From Strongyloides papillosus (lineage: Eukaryota > Nematoda > Chromadorea > Rhabditida > Strongyloididae): a DNA stretch of 64,000 nt. Both the position numbers and the translations under genes were made by a program. Shown one piece after another: positions 26,113 to 37,755 of the stretch (the first letter of the stretch is position 1; every line of letters begins with the position of its first letter). The notes below the pieces were generated by a model. That model was not told where the DNA came from. It made no database searches and worked only from the letters and a program-made list of their open reading frames with translations. The stretch spans positions 124,001-188,000 of the forward strand of contig SRSI01000045.1 in NCBI GenBank assembly GCA_005656395.1, read 5' to 3'.

Positions 26113-28345
26113 ATGATGTCTTTACAAGTGTACTTCATTGCTGCAGTTTTAGCTTTAGTACAATTATTAATTTATTCTAAAGGACAACACAACAATAACC
26201 TATTTCCTAATATTATTGAAGATTTTTATGAAAGGAAATATTATGATAGCTTAAAAATTAATTCAAGATCTGACATTATTGCTGTAAAATGTCCATATGT
26301 TGGTTATCTCCACAATTCTGATAATGAAAAGTTTATTAGTAACATGAGTGCTAACACATTATATGAACCAAAATCTTATGCATAGGTTGTATGGAAACTT
26401 TTAATAAGAGATTCTCATAGTGAAGTCAATTATTTTCATTGTGGTTATATTGATGATTATGATATTAGTCCAATTGAAAAAACTACATTTTTTGACACAG
26501 TAATTATGGATTGGAATTACAAGATTACTTGGAAAAACGCTTTAAATCTTGAAAAGTTAGAAATTGAAGAAACAGAATATACATTCAACGAATCAATTCC
26601 GTTTACTTGGGACTTGTCTAAAGAAGATGTGATAATTTTAAACAATTAGGAGAAAGCGAGCACCGGAAATTAACTTATCGAAGAAAAAAAGGACATCAGC
26701 TGATCAATTGTTTTATTTCTTTAAAAAGCCTAATGAAGAAGATAAAGAAATTATTCAGGTACCATGTCTTATATTGAATGCAACCAATGTTTCCCCTCAG
26801 ATAACAATATTAGGCTTTGAAAATATAACGAAAATGTATAAAAAACAGGAAATATTAGCTTTTAAATTAGATGAAGATAAGAAGATAACATTTGATATAA
26901 GGCTTAATCTTCAAATTGGTGGAAGGAGCTTTGATTACTACAATATGGGTAACTTCTCAATCACAAGGATGTTGAATTTTCAAGACACAATTGACTATGC
27001 TCTAATGTATCCAGATTATTCTGATTCAAAATTCACCATCTTTGGATATCAATTAGTCAAACTGGAGTACTACTTTACGGATGAGGAAAATGAAATACCC
27101 AGATCAAGACTCTCATTTTTCGAATCTAAGGAAGATAACTTATAACTTGAAGAGCCGATATACCGATACTACGGCCATGATAAACGGCTCCAACCAAATT
27201 GCACAATAGATAGGATGCCTTATGCTCTCTTTATAGAAATTTTTTTATAATGGAGAAAAGGGCGAATTTGATGATCCAGAATATTCTAATTCCACAAATG
27301 GTTGTACTTTAGAATAGTGGACACATTTTATATATCATTAAATAAGCATTTTTTTGGTGGGTAAAATATATTTTTTTGATGAATATGCATAAAAATACAT
27401 ATTTAAGTACATTTTGCAGCATTTGAAGCAAAAGAAAATTTTTTTTCTACATTGAATTTTTTGAATCAATGAATTAATTTTAGAGTTGGTGACACCTTTT
27501 AATTTTTAACAATTTTTTGCCCCTATATGCGATTTTCTAGCTAAACATGATTTTTTTTTGCAGTAAACTATTACACTACTATGATTTTGGAACTTTTTTT
27601 AAAACATTTTTTCCAAAATACCTTAATATAATAACAAAAATAGTAAAATTTATTCTAGTTTTAATTACCACTTTCTTATGATTTTTTCAAAGAAAGGTTT
27701 CAATAGATTTTTAATAAAGCTAATCATTGCATTCTTATTATTGGGCATTGCCGTCATTAGACACACCGTATAGAAATTAGATACAAAAATTCTGCGAAAT
27801 TATTTAATTAACACAATTTATTAAGTTTAATAATCAATCAAAAGTTATCTAGTGAATCTTTAGTTTGTTAAAAATGTATTGACACCGCTTCAATTTATTT
27901 TTCTGAGCATAAAAAAATCAATTTTAAAAGTTCTTTTTTTTAGTTTAAAAAAATGAATTCGAAAATATTTTAAAAATTTTTAGGAATAATTTATTTTTCA
28001 TTCAAATATGCTTTTCTTATATAAAACTCATTTTTACAATATTTAATGCTTTAAAGTGTTAAACAAAAAGGTGTCATTAACTTTAAAAAATCTAATTTTT
28101 TTAAATATGCTAAATTTAATAAAAACATCATTAGCCATTATATACACTTATAAATATGCATATTAAGTAAATTAATTTCAATTAAAGTTCAAAATATTAA
28201 TGCATCCACTATCCTAAAGGTAATCCCCACAAATATTGTTGTTAAGAGCTCAAAAAATTTTATTATACTGAAAAATATTGAAGATCGTACTGCAGTCATT
28301 AAATGTGTTTATCGCACACCAAATGATACCTGTGGTATATGCTAA
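26113..28345 (+). pseudogene. Broken secreted-protein gene split by a transposon
   Basis: The start MMSLQVYFIAAVLALVQLLI is a signal peptide. A protein-like frame then continues for some 400 residues with paired cysteines (AVKCPYVGY, NYFHCGYID, later VPCLILN) and N-glycosylation sequons. Lesions I can see are an in-frame TAG at 26383, frame changes near 26625 and 26730, a TAA at 27143, a frame change at the T7 run near 27243, and the transposon at 27317-28209. Beyond the transposon a reading ending NDTCGIC then TAA (28343) looks like the original C-terminus. The family is unknown to me. It is probably a dead relative of the worm's secreted proteins. Confidence 0.75.
27317..28209. mobile_element. 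TA-flanked DNA element inserted in the pseudogene
   Basis: It begins GTGGACACATTTTATAT and ends with the inverted, diverged partner (GTGGATGCATTAATAT when reversed), with TA on each side (27315 and 28210). A second inverted pair, TGACACCTTTT near 27490 and 28066, lies inside. It is 893 bp with no transposase frame. Coding sequence of the host gene resumes directly after the right TA, which supports these ends. Confidence 0.7.
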
Positions 28346-29437
<1,092 letters not shown>

Positions 29438-29598
29438 TCAAAATTCCCGACACAAAATCCCTTGAAAACCCTCCCCAAAAAGAATACAAATGATAGGACA
29501 AAAAACCATTTCATAGTTTATTACAGAAACAAAATAAATACAATAAATATACAAAAATTATTAAAACTTATCAAAATTAAAAGATTCATACAATGGAC

Positions 29599-30443
29599 TC
29601 AAAAACCAAATAAAGCATTTTCATCGATTCGCGAGCACTCATCCTTGAATTTAGGAGGAATATCATCTGGATGAATTGGTACAACATTCTTACTTGTTAA
29701 CTGTACCAAGTAATACTTCTCCCTCATCAAGTTGTACTGAGCCCCAAGAACACCAAGGATATTTGCCTCAGAATACCTCGTTCCCTTTTTAGCACTTTTC
29801 ATGAGTCTATCGAGGTGGCAATTGCCATTTTCACTAAGCTTTCTTTTTCTACTGCCAGTACTTTGTCTCCTTTGGGAGTTGACTGTCTTTAGTACTCTTA
29901 TTTGGCCAGTAGATCGTGGTCGTTGAGAAGCAGACAAAACAAATCTAGGTGGAGGAATTGTGGCAGTTTTTGCTTTTTCAAGTATTTCTAAAAAATAAAT
30001 TATTAATTACACTTTAGGTTGATGGAAACCTACCCTCGTTGATCTTGTCTATAATTCTTTGAGGGTCATCATCTTGCTTAACCCATATATATTTCGGACC
30101 ATACTTATTGAACCCATATTCATCAACAGCTCTTGGTTTGTCCCTCTTAACCTTTTTAGGTTTCTCCTCATCAGCACTGTAGTCTTTAGTCTCCGAAAAA
30201 GGTACTCCTTTGCTGATGCTTTCCTCATACCTCTTGACAAATGACTGTTTCTGAAAAACAAGTATAATTTCTAAGACACTTACAACTTACAATATTACTT
30301 TCAGGTTCCCATGTTGCCTCATCCAAGGACAGTCCTTTCCACTTAACTCTGTAGAGAGTTTTGCAATCCTTGATACTTTTACCGAGAATACTCTCCATAA
30401 TACGTTCCTCTGAAGGAGAAGGATTTTTAGGTGTTCTAGCCAT
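29599..30443 (-). CDS. HP1-like chromodomain protein, 252 aa, three exons
   Basis: Exons are 30443-30291, 30250-30034 and 29987-29599. The introns are 40 and 46 bp with GT-AG ends, and the frame is intact to the TGA at 29599. Residues 13-60 are a chromodomain (RIMESILG, then YRVKWKGLSLDEATWEPESNI), the fold that binds methylated histone tails. A basic hinge (KPKKVKRDKPRA; QRRQSTGSRKRK) follows, then a C-terminal segment of about 60 residues (ANILGVLGAQ...YYLVQL...DECSRIDENALF) that could be a divergent chromoshadow dimerisation domain. Only one of the three aromatic-cage positions is kept (Trp35). The first is Arg14 and the third Leu38. It is presumably nuclear. A chromovirus origin is unlikely given the introns and isolated position. 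Confidence 0.85.
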
Positions 30444-31659
30444 ATTTAAATATACACTAAAAACAACATTATATAATTAATTAAGAGAAAAAAAATAAGA
30501 AACTAAATTTTGGAAGACATATCAACACGCACGCAATCACAAAAGATGTAAGAGCTAAAACAAAAACAAGTATTTTAAAATTATCTGGAGAAATAATACC
30601 ACCAACTCTTATCATAGTGAACACAACATTCGTTCCACAAAAGAGACTTTTTTACTAGCGGAATTAAATATAAATAAAGTATAGTTTTAAAACAATTCTT
30701 TTGGTGTAAAAAGATAAATTTTTGAAAGCGTGTTATACTCAAAACAGAAAAAATACAATGAAATACCCGCCCAATTCATTGTCTATGTTTCAAAAGAAAG
30801 AAGAATTGCGTCAACTTTACACCAATTAATTTTATATTATATCCCAAGGTGTAGGTGTATGAGAGAATAATGGATACACAAATATAGATTTTGTCTTGCC
30901 ATGCATGAGAGAAAGGAAATATTATGCGAAAAAAGGTGTTATTGAATTTTGTGAACAACCTAAGATCAGTTTTGATTTCGCAAACGATAATTAAAATCGA
31001 AATTTAAAGTTCTTTTATTGTTCATGTTTCACGGTAATTAAGGCCAAAGTGATAAGGTGTTCTTTCGTTCCATATTAGTTATAGATGAAAATCGTTTTTA
31101 CTCTCCTTTCAATTGTTTTTTAATTGTAACTATAGGAGTCATGAATTTTGACTCTCAAACAACATAGAAGATGATATAGCACATGAATTAGCCCATCAAA
31201 ATTGATAACTGATTTTGTCAAAGCTAAAAAATATCTCGGCTCTTGACAGTATTGGTTCACAGAGTATCATTTATGCATTTAGTTAACTAAATGTTTAAGT
31301 CAATTAATACATCACTTTGCATATCACTTATTTTACAATAATCTTATCACTTGGTATGTTACGGTGCCCCATTATGAGAATCTTTACTCCAAAAAACCCA
31401 AAGGCAAACATATTTTTTCTATAAATATCATCGTTGTCATTTCATTTTTTTATACTGTAGATTTTGTGTAGTTTTGCTCTTGATTTTTTCCGCTGTTGTA
31501 TTTTATAGTAATTATAATTAATTTCAGTTATACTTCTTACAAACATAGATGGAAGATTCAAATAAAAATGAAAATATCCTGACAATCCCAAATTGTCTTG
31601 GAAGGGGTAAATTTTAATTTTATTCATCAAATTATCTAGAAATTTTCATCACATTTTAG
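30444..31659. other. Intergenic stretch
   Basis: No convincing coding frame. Short open frames on the minus strand (30776-30958, 31442-31630) lack codon structure or relatives that I recognise. The region is somewhat less AT-rich than the gene deserts and may hold decayed sequence. Confidence 0.4.
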
Positions 31660-31809
31660 GCTACCATCGTTTGTCCTGTCTCGACGTTACCGGAAGTCGA
31701 CGTAATTATCTCCGAATTGTCAGGAGAACATTGTACTCCAGATATATGGCACGATTTTGCCATAGCATACTATTGTCTGAAGGGATCCGCGAGATCATTA
31801 TCATATTAG
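31660..31809 (+). pseudogene. Orphan exon-like fragment, possibly from a CTR9-type TPR gene
   Basis: Directly after a splice-acceptor-like TTTTAG, 50 codons read open with clearly higher G+C than everything around. The piece contains STLPEVDVIISEL and then TPDIWHDFAIAYYCLKGSAR. It resembles the first acidic LP motif and TPR helix of CTR9, a Paf1-complex subunit. It stops at a TAG and runs into the mariner element 25 bases later. No upstream or downstream exon is visible, so it is a fragment at best. The CTR9 comparison is from memory and tentative. Confidence 0.3.
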
Positions 31810-31833
31810 TCAGATTTATTTTGTATATATATA

Positions 31834-32753
31834 TTGGGTTGGTGCATAATTATTGCGGCAATTTTTATCAACATTTTTCTTCTTAAAAAATTAACATTTT
31901 TTAAAATTTTTTTTCACAAAAATAATCATCACATTCCAATTGTTGAGATGTGAATTGAAAATTATATCCATATTAGCTATTTATATTCTGGCACTTTGAG
32001 AAAGATTGGGATGAAAAACAGTAATTTCGCGATCTAAACGAATTTAAGTGAAGGAATAATCAACAAAAGCCGAGTTGAAAGATGGTTGAGAAATTCAAAT
32101 TCGGTAATTCAAATTGAATTTTCCTTTAATTTGGCTTTTGTTAATTGCTTTTTCTTCAAGAAAGTTTATTGAGATCGCGAAATAATTGTGCTACCTTCCG
32201 CTTTTCTTGAAGTACTAGAGCATAATTAATGCGGCATTTTTTTGTGAATTTTTTTTTCTTAAAAAATTGTCGTTTTTTTAATTTAATTTTTTATAAAAAT
32301 ATTTCTTACATTTCAAATATTGAGATGCAAATCGAAAATTATACCCATATTCATCGTATCATGCACAAACACTTTGAGAAAGGTTAGAAAGCAGCACAGT
32401 CATTTTGCAATCTTAACAAACTTATTGGCAAAAAAACTATCAACAAATGCCTAATTTAAAGAAAACTTTAATTAAAATTACCAAATTCTAATTTCCTGGA
32501 CAATCTCCCAACATGATTTTTGCTGATTATTCTTTCACAAAAAGTTCGTTTAGATCGCGAAATTACTATTTTTCATCCCAATCTTTCTCGAAGCGCCAGA
32601 GCATGATATGGCGAATATGAATACAATTTTCAATCTGCATCCCACTAATTGGAATGTAAGGATTATTTTTATGGAAAAAAATCTAACAAATGTCAATTTT
32701 AAAAGAAGAAAAAGTTTGCGGAAAAATGCCGCAATAATTATGCACCAACCCAA
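31834..32753. mobile_element. Mariner-derived palindromic element, tandem double form
   Basis: The ends are TTGGGTTGGTGCATAATTAT and its inverse, with TA on each side (31832 and 32754), the classic mariner terminus. Inside, the order is unit, partial inverted unit, second unit, inverted unit. A second internal start is visible at about 32217 (GAGCATAATTAATGCGGC). The conserved piece AGATCGCGAAAT recurs near 32027, 32170 and 32552. There is no transposase frame. It looks like two palindromic MITEs fused at an AGAGCAT microhomology. Confidence 0.8.
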
Positions 32754-32909
32754 TAATTTTTTTTATTTGTACTTTTAGTTGTTAATAATGATGTATATAA
32801 TTTATAATATTTACTAACATTTAATTAAATGTTTTTTGTGTAAAAATAAATTTTTTAATATTACAAAAATTTTGAATATGTTTTTTTTTGTATAAGAAGG
32901 GAAGTAGAA

Positions 32910-34180
32910 ATGCTTTTTTATATCTTCATTTATATGTTTGCTAAGTTAATTGTAATTGTCTTGATATTTTCACAAATACATGGTAACGATCTTGAAGCTG
33001 AGACTCCCCTTAGTGGAGCACAAAAAGAATTGGAGTTGGATAATATGTTTCGTGGATTGACTCTATCTAACCAGATAGGAGATACAACAAACTACACTCA
33101 TAAAGAAACCATCGGAGGCCAAGGATACGTGGATGATTGTCTAAGTTTCGATCCTGTAAGTTTCATAATGCCGTAAATATATAATTATTTATAGATTTCT
33201 ATTGATATATCACTTAACGATATCAAAATGCACCTATTCTACTACAATTTCACCCAGTCACGGACAATACGTTACCAAATAAAGTGTTATTTAAAATCTT
33301 TAGTCTCTGCCAAAAGGATAAAAATACGGAGATAAAACTTGGTCCGTTAATACACAATGATTCTATCATTTATGATGGTGACTGTGAAAAGTTGAAAAGG
33401 GTTATTGGCAAAAGCTCAAAAAATGAGATGTACTTTATAATTACTGGAACACCCAAAAAATGTGACAACTTTATTGGTCTGGGAATCTTTGTTATGCTAA
33501 ATCTAATGCCAAATGGGAGACCTTATCCTTTCAAAAACAACAATCAATTTAGAGAATTTAAAAAAGATATGATTTAACAAATCGAAAAGATTATGAATAA
33601 ATACATGGCAGACCTTAATTTAAAACTAGCAAATAACAAATTTACCTATCGGAAATTAGTTGAAGGTGATAATGAACCAGAACCGTTGTTAGAAAGAAGT
33701 CTGCAGGAAAATTTTTACATGTTCAGTATAAAATCACACTTTACCTCACTATCTGAAATCGTCGAAATGGAAAGGTATTATGATAACGAATAGTTGATGG
33801 AGAATGATATAAAAAGGGCATTAAAATATTTGTTTAGTTTTGTGCTCAATCAATATAAGAAGAATATTGGGGTTGTTGATGATAAATCTTCGGAACCAAC
33901 ATTGATTTCTCAGTCAGATTCTCTGGATAATGGAGAATATGAATCATGGATAGTGGATCACGCTATTTCGTTAATTCCAATTACCTTAATTCTTGGAGCT
34001 GTTATTGCCTGTATGACATTCTTCATGCATAAGAGAAGTAATGATGCTTATAGGAAGAAGAAAAAAGCTATTTTCAATCAGGGTATACAAGTTTTACATG
34101 ACATCAGAAAGGAAATGGATCAGGAAAGTGAAATGACTACAGACAGTGAGTCCGTTACTACTGAAACTTCCACTTATTAA
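32910..34180 (+). pseudogene. Decayed type I membrane protein gene
   Basis: Exon 1 (32910-33155) codes for a signal peptide (AKLIVIVLIFSQIHG) and a short acidic region. A 39-bp intron (GTAAGT...TTATAG) follows and exon 2 starts at 33195. A frame change between 33284 and 33335 and two in-frame stops (TAA 33575, TAG 33791) break it. The same frame then continues to a natural TAA at 34178. The C-terminus has a membrane span (ISLIPITLILGAVIACMTFF), a short basic stop-transfer run and a tail rich in Ser, Thr and Glu. There is no splice pattern that would skip the stops. The family is not recognised. Confidence 0.75.
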
Positions 34181-34491
34181 TTAGAATAATAAAAGTAATA
34201 TATATTTAATTTCTGTACTACAATCTCTTATGACATGACACACAATAAAGTTTTAAAAAACACCAAACTTCTAAAATTATTTTATTATCGAAATAAATCT
34301 TTGTCATACTACAATAAAATCTATATACAAATTATTAAAAAGAAGATTTTTTTCCATATCATTTAAAATCTTTTAAAATATTACTAATAATAAACAAAAC
34401 AAATCTTTTAAAAGCAGATTAAGTTGATCTGCAAACTTTTAAAACAAGTAACTTTACAAATATATACAATTTCTCCTAGAAAAATATCATT

Positions 34492-34647
34492 TCATTGAAT
34501 ATTACACACAGGATTGTTTTCTCCTGGTGTTCTTGTTGTATAGTGAATGATGTTGCTAGAGACCTGTGACAAGAACTTCTCAGCCTTCTGAATATCCTCC
34601 TGATGTTTATAAATAACATCCTCAAATTGGAGACTGTTATATGACAT
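34492..34647 (-). CDS. Micro-ORF 2, 51-aa helical protein
   Basis: Begins ATG at 34647, 13 nt after micro-ORF 1 and in another frame, and ends with TGA at 34492. It is predicted mostly helical ([20 protein letters not shown]). Its SQVSSNI segment echoes SEISSNI of micro-ORF 1, so the pair could be an old internal duplication, or the similarity could be chance. It may be a downstream cistron in a nematode operon. There is no support beyond frame and composition. Confidence 0.35.
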   Translation of the reverse strand: MSYNSLQFEDVIYKHQEDIQKAEKFLSQVSSNIIHYTTRTPGENNPVCNIQ

Positions 34648-34660
34648 CTTATTTTCAAAG

Positions 34661-34843
34661 TTAATTTATGTCATCATCCGAATCCGATGAATCATTGAAA
34701 CGTGAAGCCAGCTTATGGAATCCGGGCTCCTTTCCATCGACAATGTTTGAGGATATCTCCGAGAAACATTTAGATATCATACGCAGGCGTTTTCCAATTT
34801 CATTACTATCTTTAATGATTCTTTGAATCCTTGGTTCTGGCAT
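34661..34843 (-). CDS. Micro-ORF 1, 60-aa acidic-tailed helical protein
   Basis: Reads ATG at 34843 to TAA at 34661. The first 36 residues form a charged amphipathic helix ([20 protein letters not shown]), and the chain ends in an acidic patch (SSDSDDDIN). There is no signal peptide or membrane span. A second micro-ORF starts 13 nt after its stop on the same strand, so the two could share a transcript. The codons look protein-like, but I do not recognise the family. Confidence 0.4.
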   Translation of the reverse strand: MPEPRIQRIIKDSNEIGKRLRMISKCFSEISSNIVDGKEPGFHKLASRFNDSSDSDDDIN

Positions 34844-34929
34844 TTATGGTCCGAGAAAAAAAAATTTATAATTCACATGGTTAATAGTGGCACATCATTT
34901 TGAAGGGGTTGATATTATTAAAAACTTTA

Positions 34930-35205
34930 AAAGTGACGCATTGATGATAGCATCACTCAAGTTATGGTGAAAGTATGGATTTCCGATTAGTTAGAAATCA
35001 GATAATGTTCCATGTTGGAATAAAACAGTTGGAATGCTTGAAGAATTTAGTTATGATGTTAGCGCTTGTAATTCATATCGTCACAATGGTAGTATTGTGG
35101 CGGAGAATACAATTAGCAATCCTCAACATGCGATAGAGAAGATTTTTACTGATCAAAATAATTCGATTAACAAGCTAGTGAATTTGAAAAGTGCTGTCGA
35201 ATAAT
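34930..35205 (+). pseudogene. Possible integrase fragment
   Basis: A reading with SACNSYRHNGSIVAENTIS has the spacing of the SP-x-H-P-x-(S/T)-N-G-x-x-E block of retroviral integrases, followed by a helical stretch ending in TAA. The rest of the domain is not visible. The call is weak. Confidence 0.25.
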
Positions 35206-35454
35206 CAGTTATCTTCAATAACTTTATTGCTACATAAGAAAAAAGATCTAGTAAATTGTTTCTAGGTCAAAAGCTCAAGTAACTATCATATGTGGAAAAA
35301 CATTCTTATAATGAGAAAAAATTAAACGCTTCAAGAGAAGTTAAGTTACTTTGTTTAAAAATGTTAAACAAGTAAAATCCCCATCAAATGATAAAAAAAT
35401 AAGGAAAAATAAAAGTATAAAAATAATAGGAATTCAACTGTTTTAAATAATAAA

Positions 35455-35763
35455 ATGTACAAAGCTGGTGATATGATTTTTACTTCTTTTATTGAAATAA
35501 ACTCAAAACTAAATGGGAAGGTCCTTGTGTTATCAAAAAAATCCATGGCTCAATTTTTGTACTTGAGAGAACTATTAACAGAAAGAAATATGATAGACAG
35601 CCCAGAAATGTTATCTCAAGGAAGTTTTTCAGCTAAAAAAGTAATGGAACTAATTTATGGGATGATATGTGAAGGATATGCAAATAAACTAGTTAAAAGG
35701 GGTTGGAAAATACAACTAAATATATTTTTAATGATTTTATTTTATAATTTAATCATTATTTGA
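35455..35763 (+). CDS. Unassigned 102-aa open frame
   Basis: ATG at 35455 to stop at 35761. The first 85 residues look protein-like (LVLSKKSMAQFLYLRELLTE, then SFSAKKVMELIYGMI), and the last 17 are a hydrophobic run that could be a chance extension into AT-rich DNA. It could be a stray exon or a gag-type remnant. No splice partner was found. Confidence 0.25.
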   Translation: MYKAGDMIFTSFIEINSKLNGKVLVLSKKSMAQFLYLRELLTERNMIDSPEMLSQGSFSAKKVMELIYGMICEGYANKLVKRGWKIQLNIFLMILFYNLIII

Positions 35764-35924
35764 TTTCTTTACTTTTATAATCGATTTTGTTTAACATATG
35801 TTTTATTTGTTGGTATCCGCGCCAGCAATAATATTTTTAATAACAAAATATTATAACATTTTTAACACAATATATCATGATTCTATTCTTGCAATTTTAA
35901 TATAGATATGTTTAATAAAGACTT

Positions 35925-36395
35925 TTAGAATAGTTATCTGTTTATTTTTACACGTTTGGTTTCCATAATTAATAGTTGTATCACCATTAATATAGATGAT
36001 GGCCCTATAAAGAAACTCTTTTGCTTGTTCTAAAGTATAGCTAGCATAAGAAGATGGAAAAAGCTAAATGTTCTACTACATCTTTCTGTATAATTCACAT
36101 TACATTTGTTGTAACACTTATAGGATTACCCTAAAAGAAATAAAATAATTTAAGATTTGTACAACTTACTAAAACGATTAGCAGTTATCCATATTCCAAA
36201 TAATGTGAAATTACCAGTTTGATTAGTTACAGCCACATTTAATTTTATTTTTTCTGTTAGCTTTTTATTTTTTGTAAAGTTTTATTGTAACATTAGACGC
36301 TGACGTACCATTACAACTGACATTTTTTACAGCATAAAGATATTTTCGGCTACCATTTTTTTGCACTACTAATTTTCACAGATTTATTAAAATGT
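35925..36395 (-). pseudogene. Transthyretin-like (TTL) family pseudogene
   Basis: On the minus strand the blocks of a nematode TTL secreted protein appear in order: AVKNVSCNGTSASNVTIKLY (the G-x-(L/V)-x-C-N-G strand), then after a stop and frame change NVAVTNQTGNFTLFG (the G-N-F-x-L-x-G block). A GTAAGT...TTTTAG intron of about 39 bp follows near 36140-36180. After that comes a cysteine pair (CYNKCNVNY), and after another frame change YASYTLEQAKEFLYRAIIYI with a final cysteine. At least two frame changes and one stop are present. TTL proteins are abundant secreted products of parasitic nematodes. Confidence 0.6.
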
Positions 36396-36399
36396 AAAT

Positions 36400-37018
36400 T
36401 ATATGCAAGGGAAATTATATCAGAAATAATTATCAAAAAGATATTCGATTTGATTCTTATATATTTAAAAGGATATATAAAATATTTTAATTTTTTTATA
36501 GAAGAAATTAATAAAATGAAAAATTATATAGCGATTCTTGCAATATTTTAGCTTTATTTTAGAAATAACTAGAAATTTTATTAAAATTGGTAATTGAAAT
36601 TTTATTCATCATATTATATATTAATTCTATGATATAACAGAAAAACATAATTATTTCATAAATTAAATATCTATATACAATAAATATTATGATTTTAACA
36701 ACATTAAATAGATTAAGAAAACATTTTCCATGATGTGTTTATAATAAGTACAAAATTCAATCATTTTTTATAAATATATAATGAATAACTTTTGAAATAA
36801 AAATCACATTTGTAATGTGTGCTTTTATAATTATCATTCTTTCTTCATATTTAAACATGTTAAATATATTTTTACCTTTATATAGTTTTATTTATAACTT
36901 AAAATACGTACACGCTAGTAAAATACTACTATAATCTTAATTTTATTTAAGACAAGGAGGAAGATTTTTCAAATGTAGTATTTATTCAACAAAAATTTAA
37001 ACTAAATATAATATTTTT
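36400..37018. other. AT-rich intergenic stretch
   Basis: Nothing recognised between the TTL pseudogene and the LTR element. Confidence 0.5.
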
Positions 37019-37022
37019 AAAT

Positions 37023-37275
37023 TGTAATCCAGATTGATCCTGGGGAACCCCGAAAGGGGTTCCAAATATAATAAATTACACTTGAGGTTTTATTCAAACT
37101 TTTATTTAAGATAATTATATAATATAAAATAATATGTGTTGTCTGTTACAACATACACAAAAAGTAAAGTTAATTGTATATAGTTAAAAAGTATGTTCTT
37201 TATATATTGTGCCTCCTAGTTATGTCCTCCTCTTTCTCTGGTATTCCTTTGACTCATACTTCTCTGGGGTTTACA
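37023..37275 (-). repeat. 3' LTR of the non-autonomous element
   Basis: Same sequence as 39799-40051, including the hairpin at 37044-37063. It lies next to the polypurine tract. Confidence 0.85.
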
Positions 37276-37283
37276 TTCCCCTT
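37276..37283 (-). promoter_or_regulatory. Polypurine tract
   Basis: The sense-strand AAGGGGAA directly abuts the TG of the 3' LTR, as expected for the plus-strand DNA primer. Confidence 0.7.
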
Positions 37284-37482
37284 ACAAGCTTTTGAATTCC
37301 GATCAAAAGCTGAATATTCCATGATATGGTATTCTGTCAGTGATAAAGGATTAATTTTTATCATGATTGTATGACTAATAAGCTTGGTAATACGATTGAA
37401 AGATATTAATAATTATAATTCATTAAATAGCATTAAGTTGTCTCCAGGATTGGAAAAACTGTAATAAAAAGTGAGTTAACAC

Positions 37483-37755
37483 ATGATTCTGTTATTTCTA
37501 GTGAAACCAGCTTGTTATAAGTGTGCCGTTCAGATAGAAAATCAGTGGAGATGGAAGATAGGATGCCTGTGTCTATTGACTGGGCTTATTTTCTTTATAA
37601 TAATAATGGTATTTGTTATAAAGTTTTTGAAGTGTCGTCGTCGAAACCAGATGTTGATATTGGAGAAATTGTCGGACGTCTCCAGAAGGAGAAAAAAAAA
37701 GAGTAGGAGAATAAGAAAGATAAAGAGTAGAAAGTTAAAGAAGATAAGGATTTAA
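37483..37755 (+). CDS. Antisense ORF pair inside the non-autonomous element
   Basis: On the strand opposite to LTR transcription a 90-codon frame has one membrane span (CLLTGLIFFIIIMVFVIKFL) and a very basic tail. A different frame (37549-37706) inside it reads MEDRMPVSIDWAYFLYNNNG..., also protein-like and ending with lysines. Both cannot be equally real. A CTAG acceptor-like site at about 37501 precedes both. It may be captured host sequence, and confidence is low. Confidence 0.25.
   Translation: MILLFLVKPACYKCAVQIENQWRWKIGCLCLLTGLIFFIIIMVFVIKFLKCRRRNQMLILEKLSDVSRRRKKKSRRIRKIKSRKLKKIRI

Noticed and set aside
30049..30261. Open frames overlapping exon 2 of the HP1-like gene
   Set aside because: Shadows; the exon frame is fixed by splice phases and the chromodomain.
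33575..33793. Programmed stop-codon readthrough in the membrane-protein gene
   Set aside because: A separate frame change upstream also breaks the gene, and no readthrough context or selenocysteine-type structure is visible. Decay is simpler.
34690..34830. A single spliced gene joining the two micro-ORFs
   Set aside because: No plausible GT-AG pair bridges the frames without deleting most of the acidic tail.
37023..37275. Hammerhead ribozyme in the LTR, because a GAAA loop and GC stem are present
   Set aside because: No CTGATGA core and no third helix. It is a simple hairpin.
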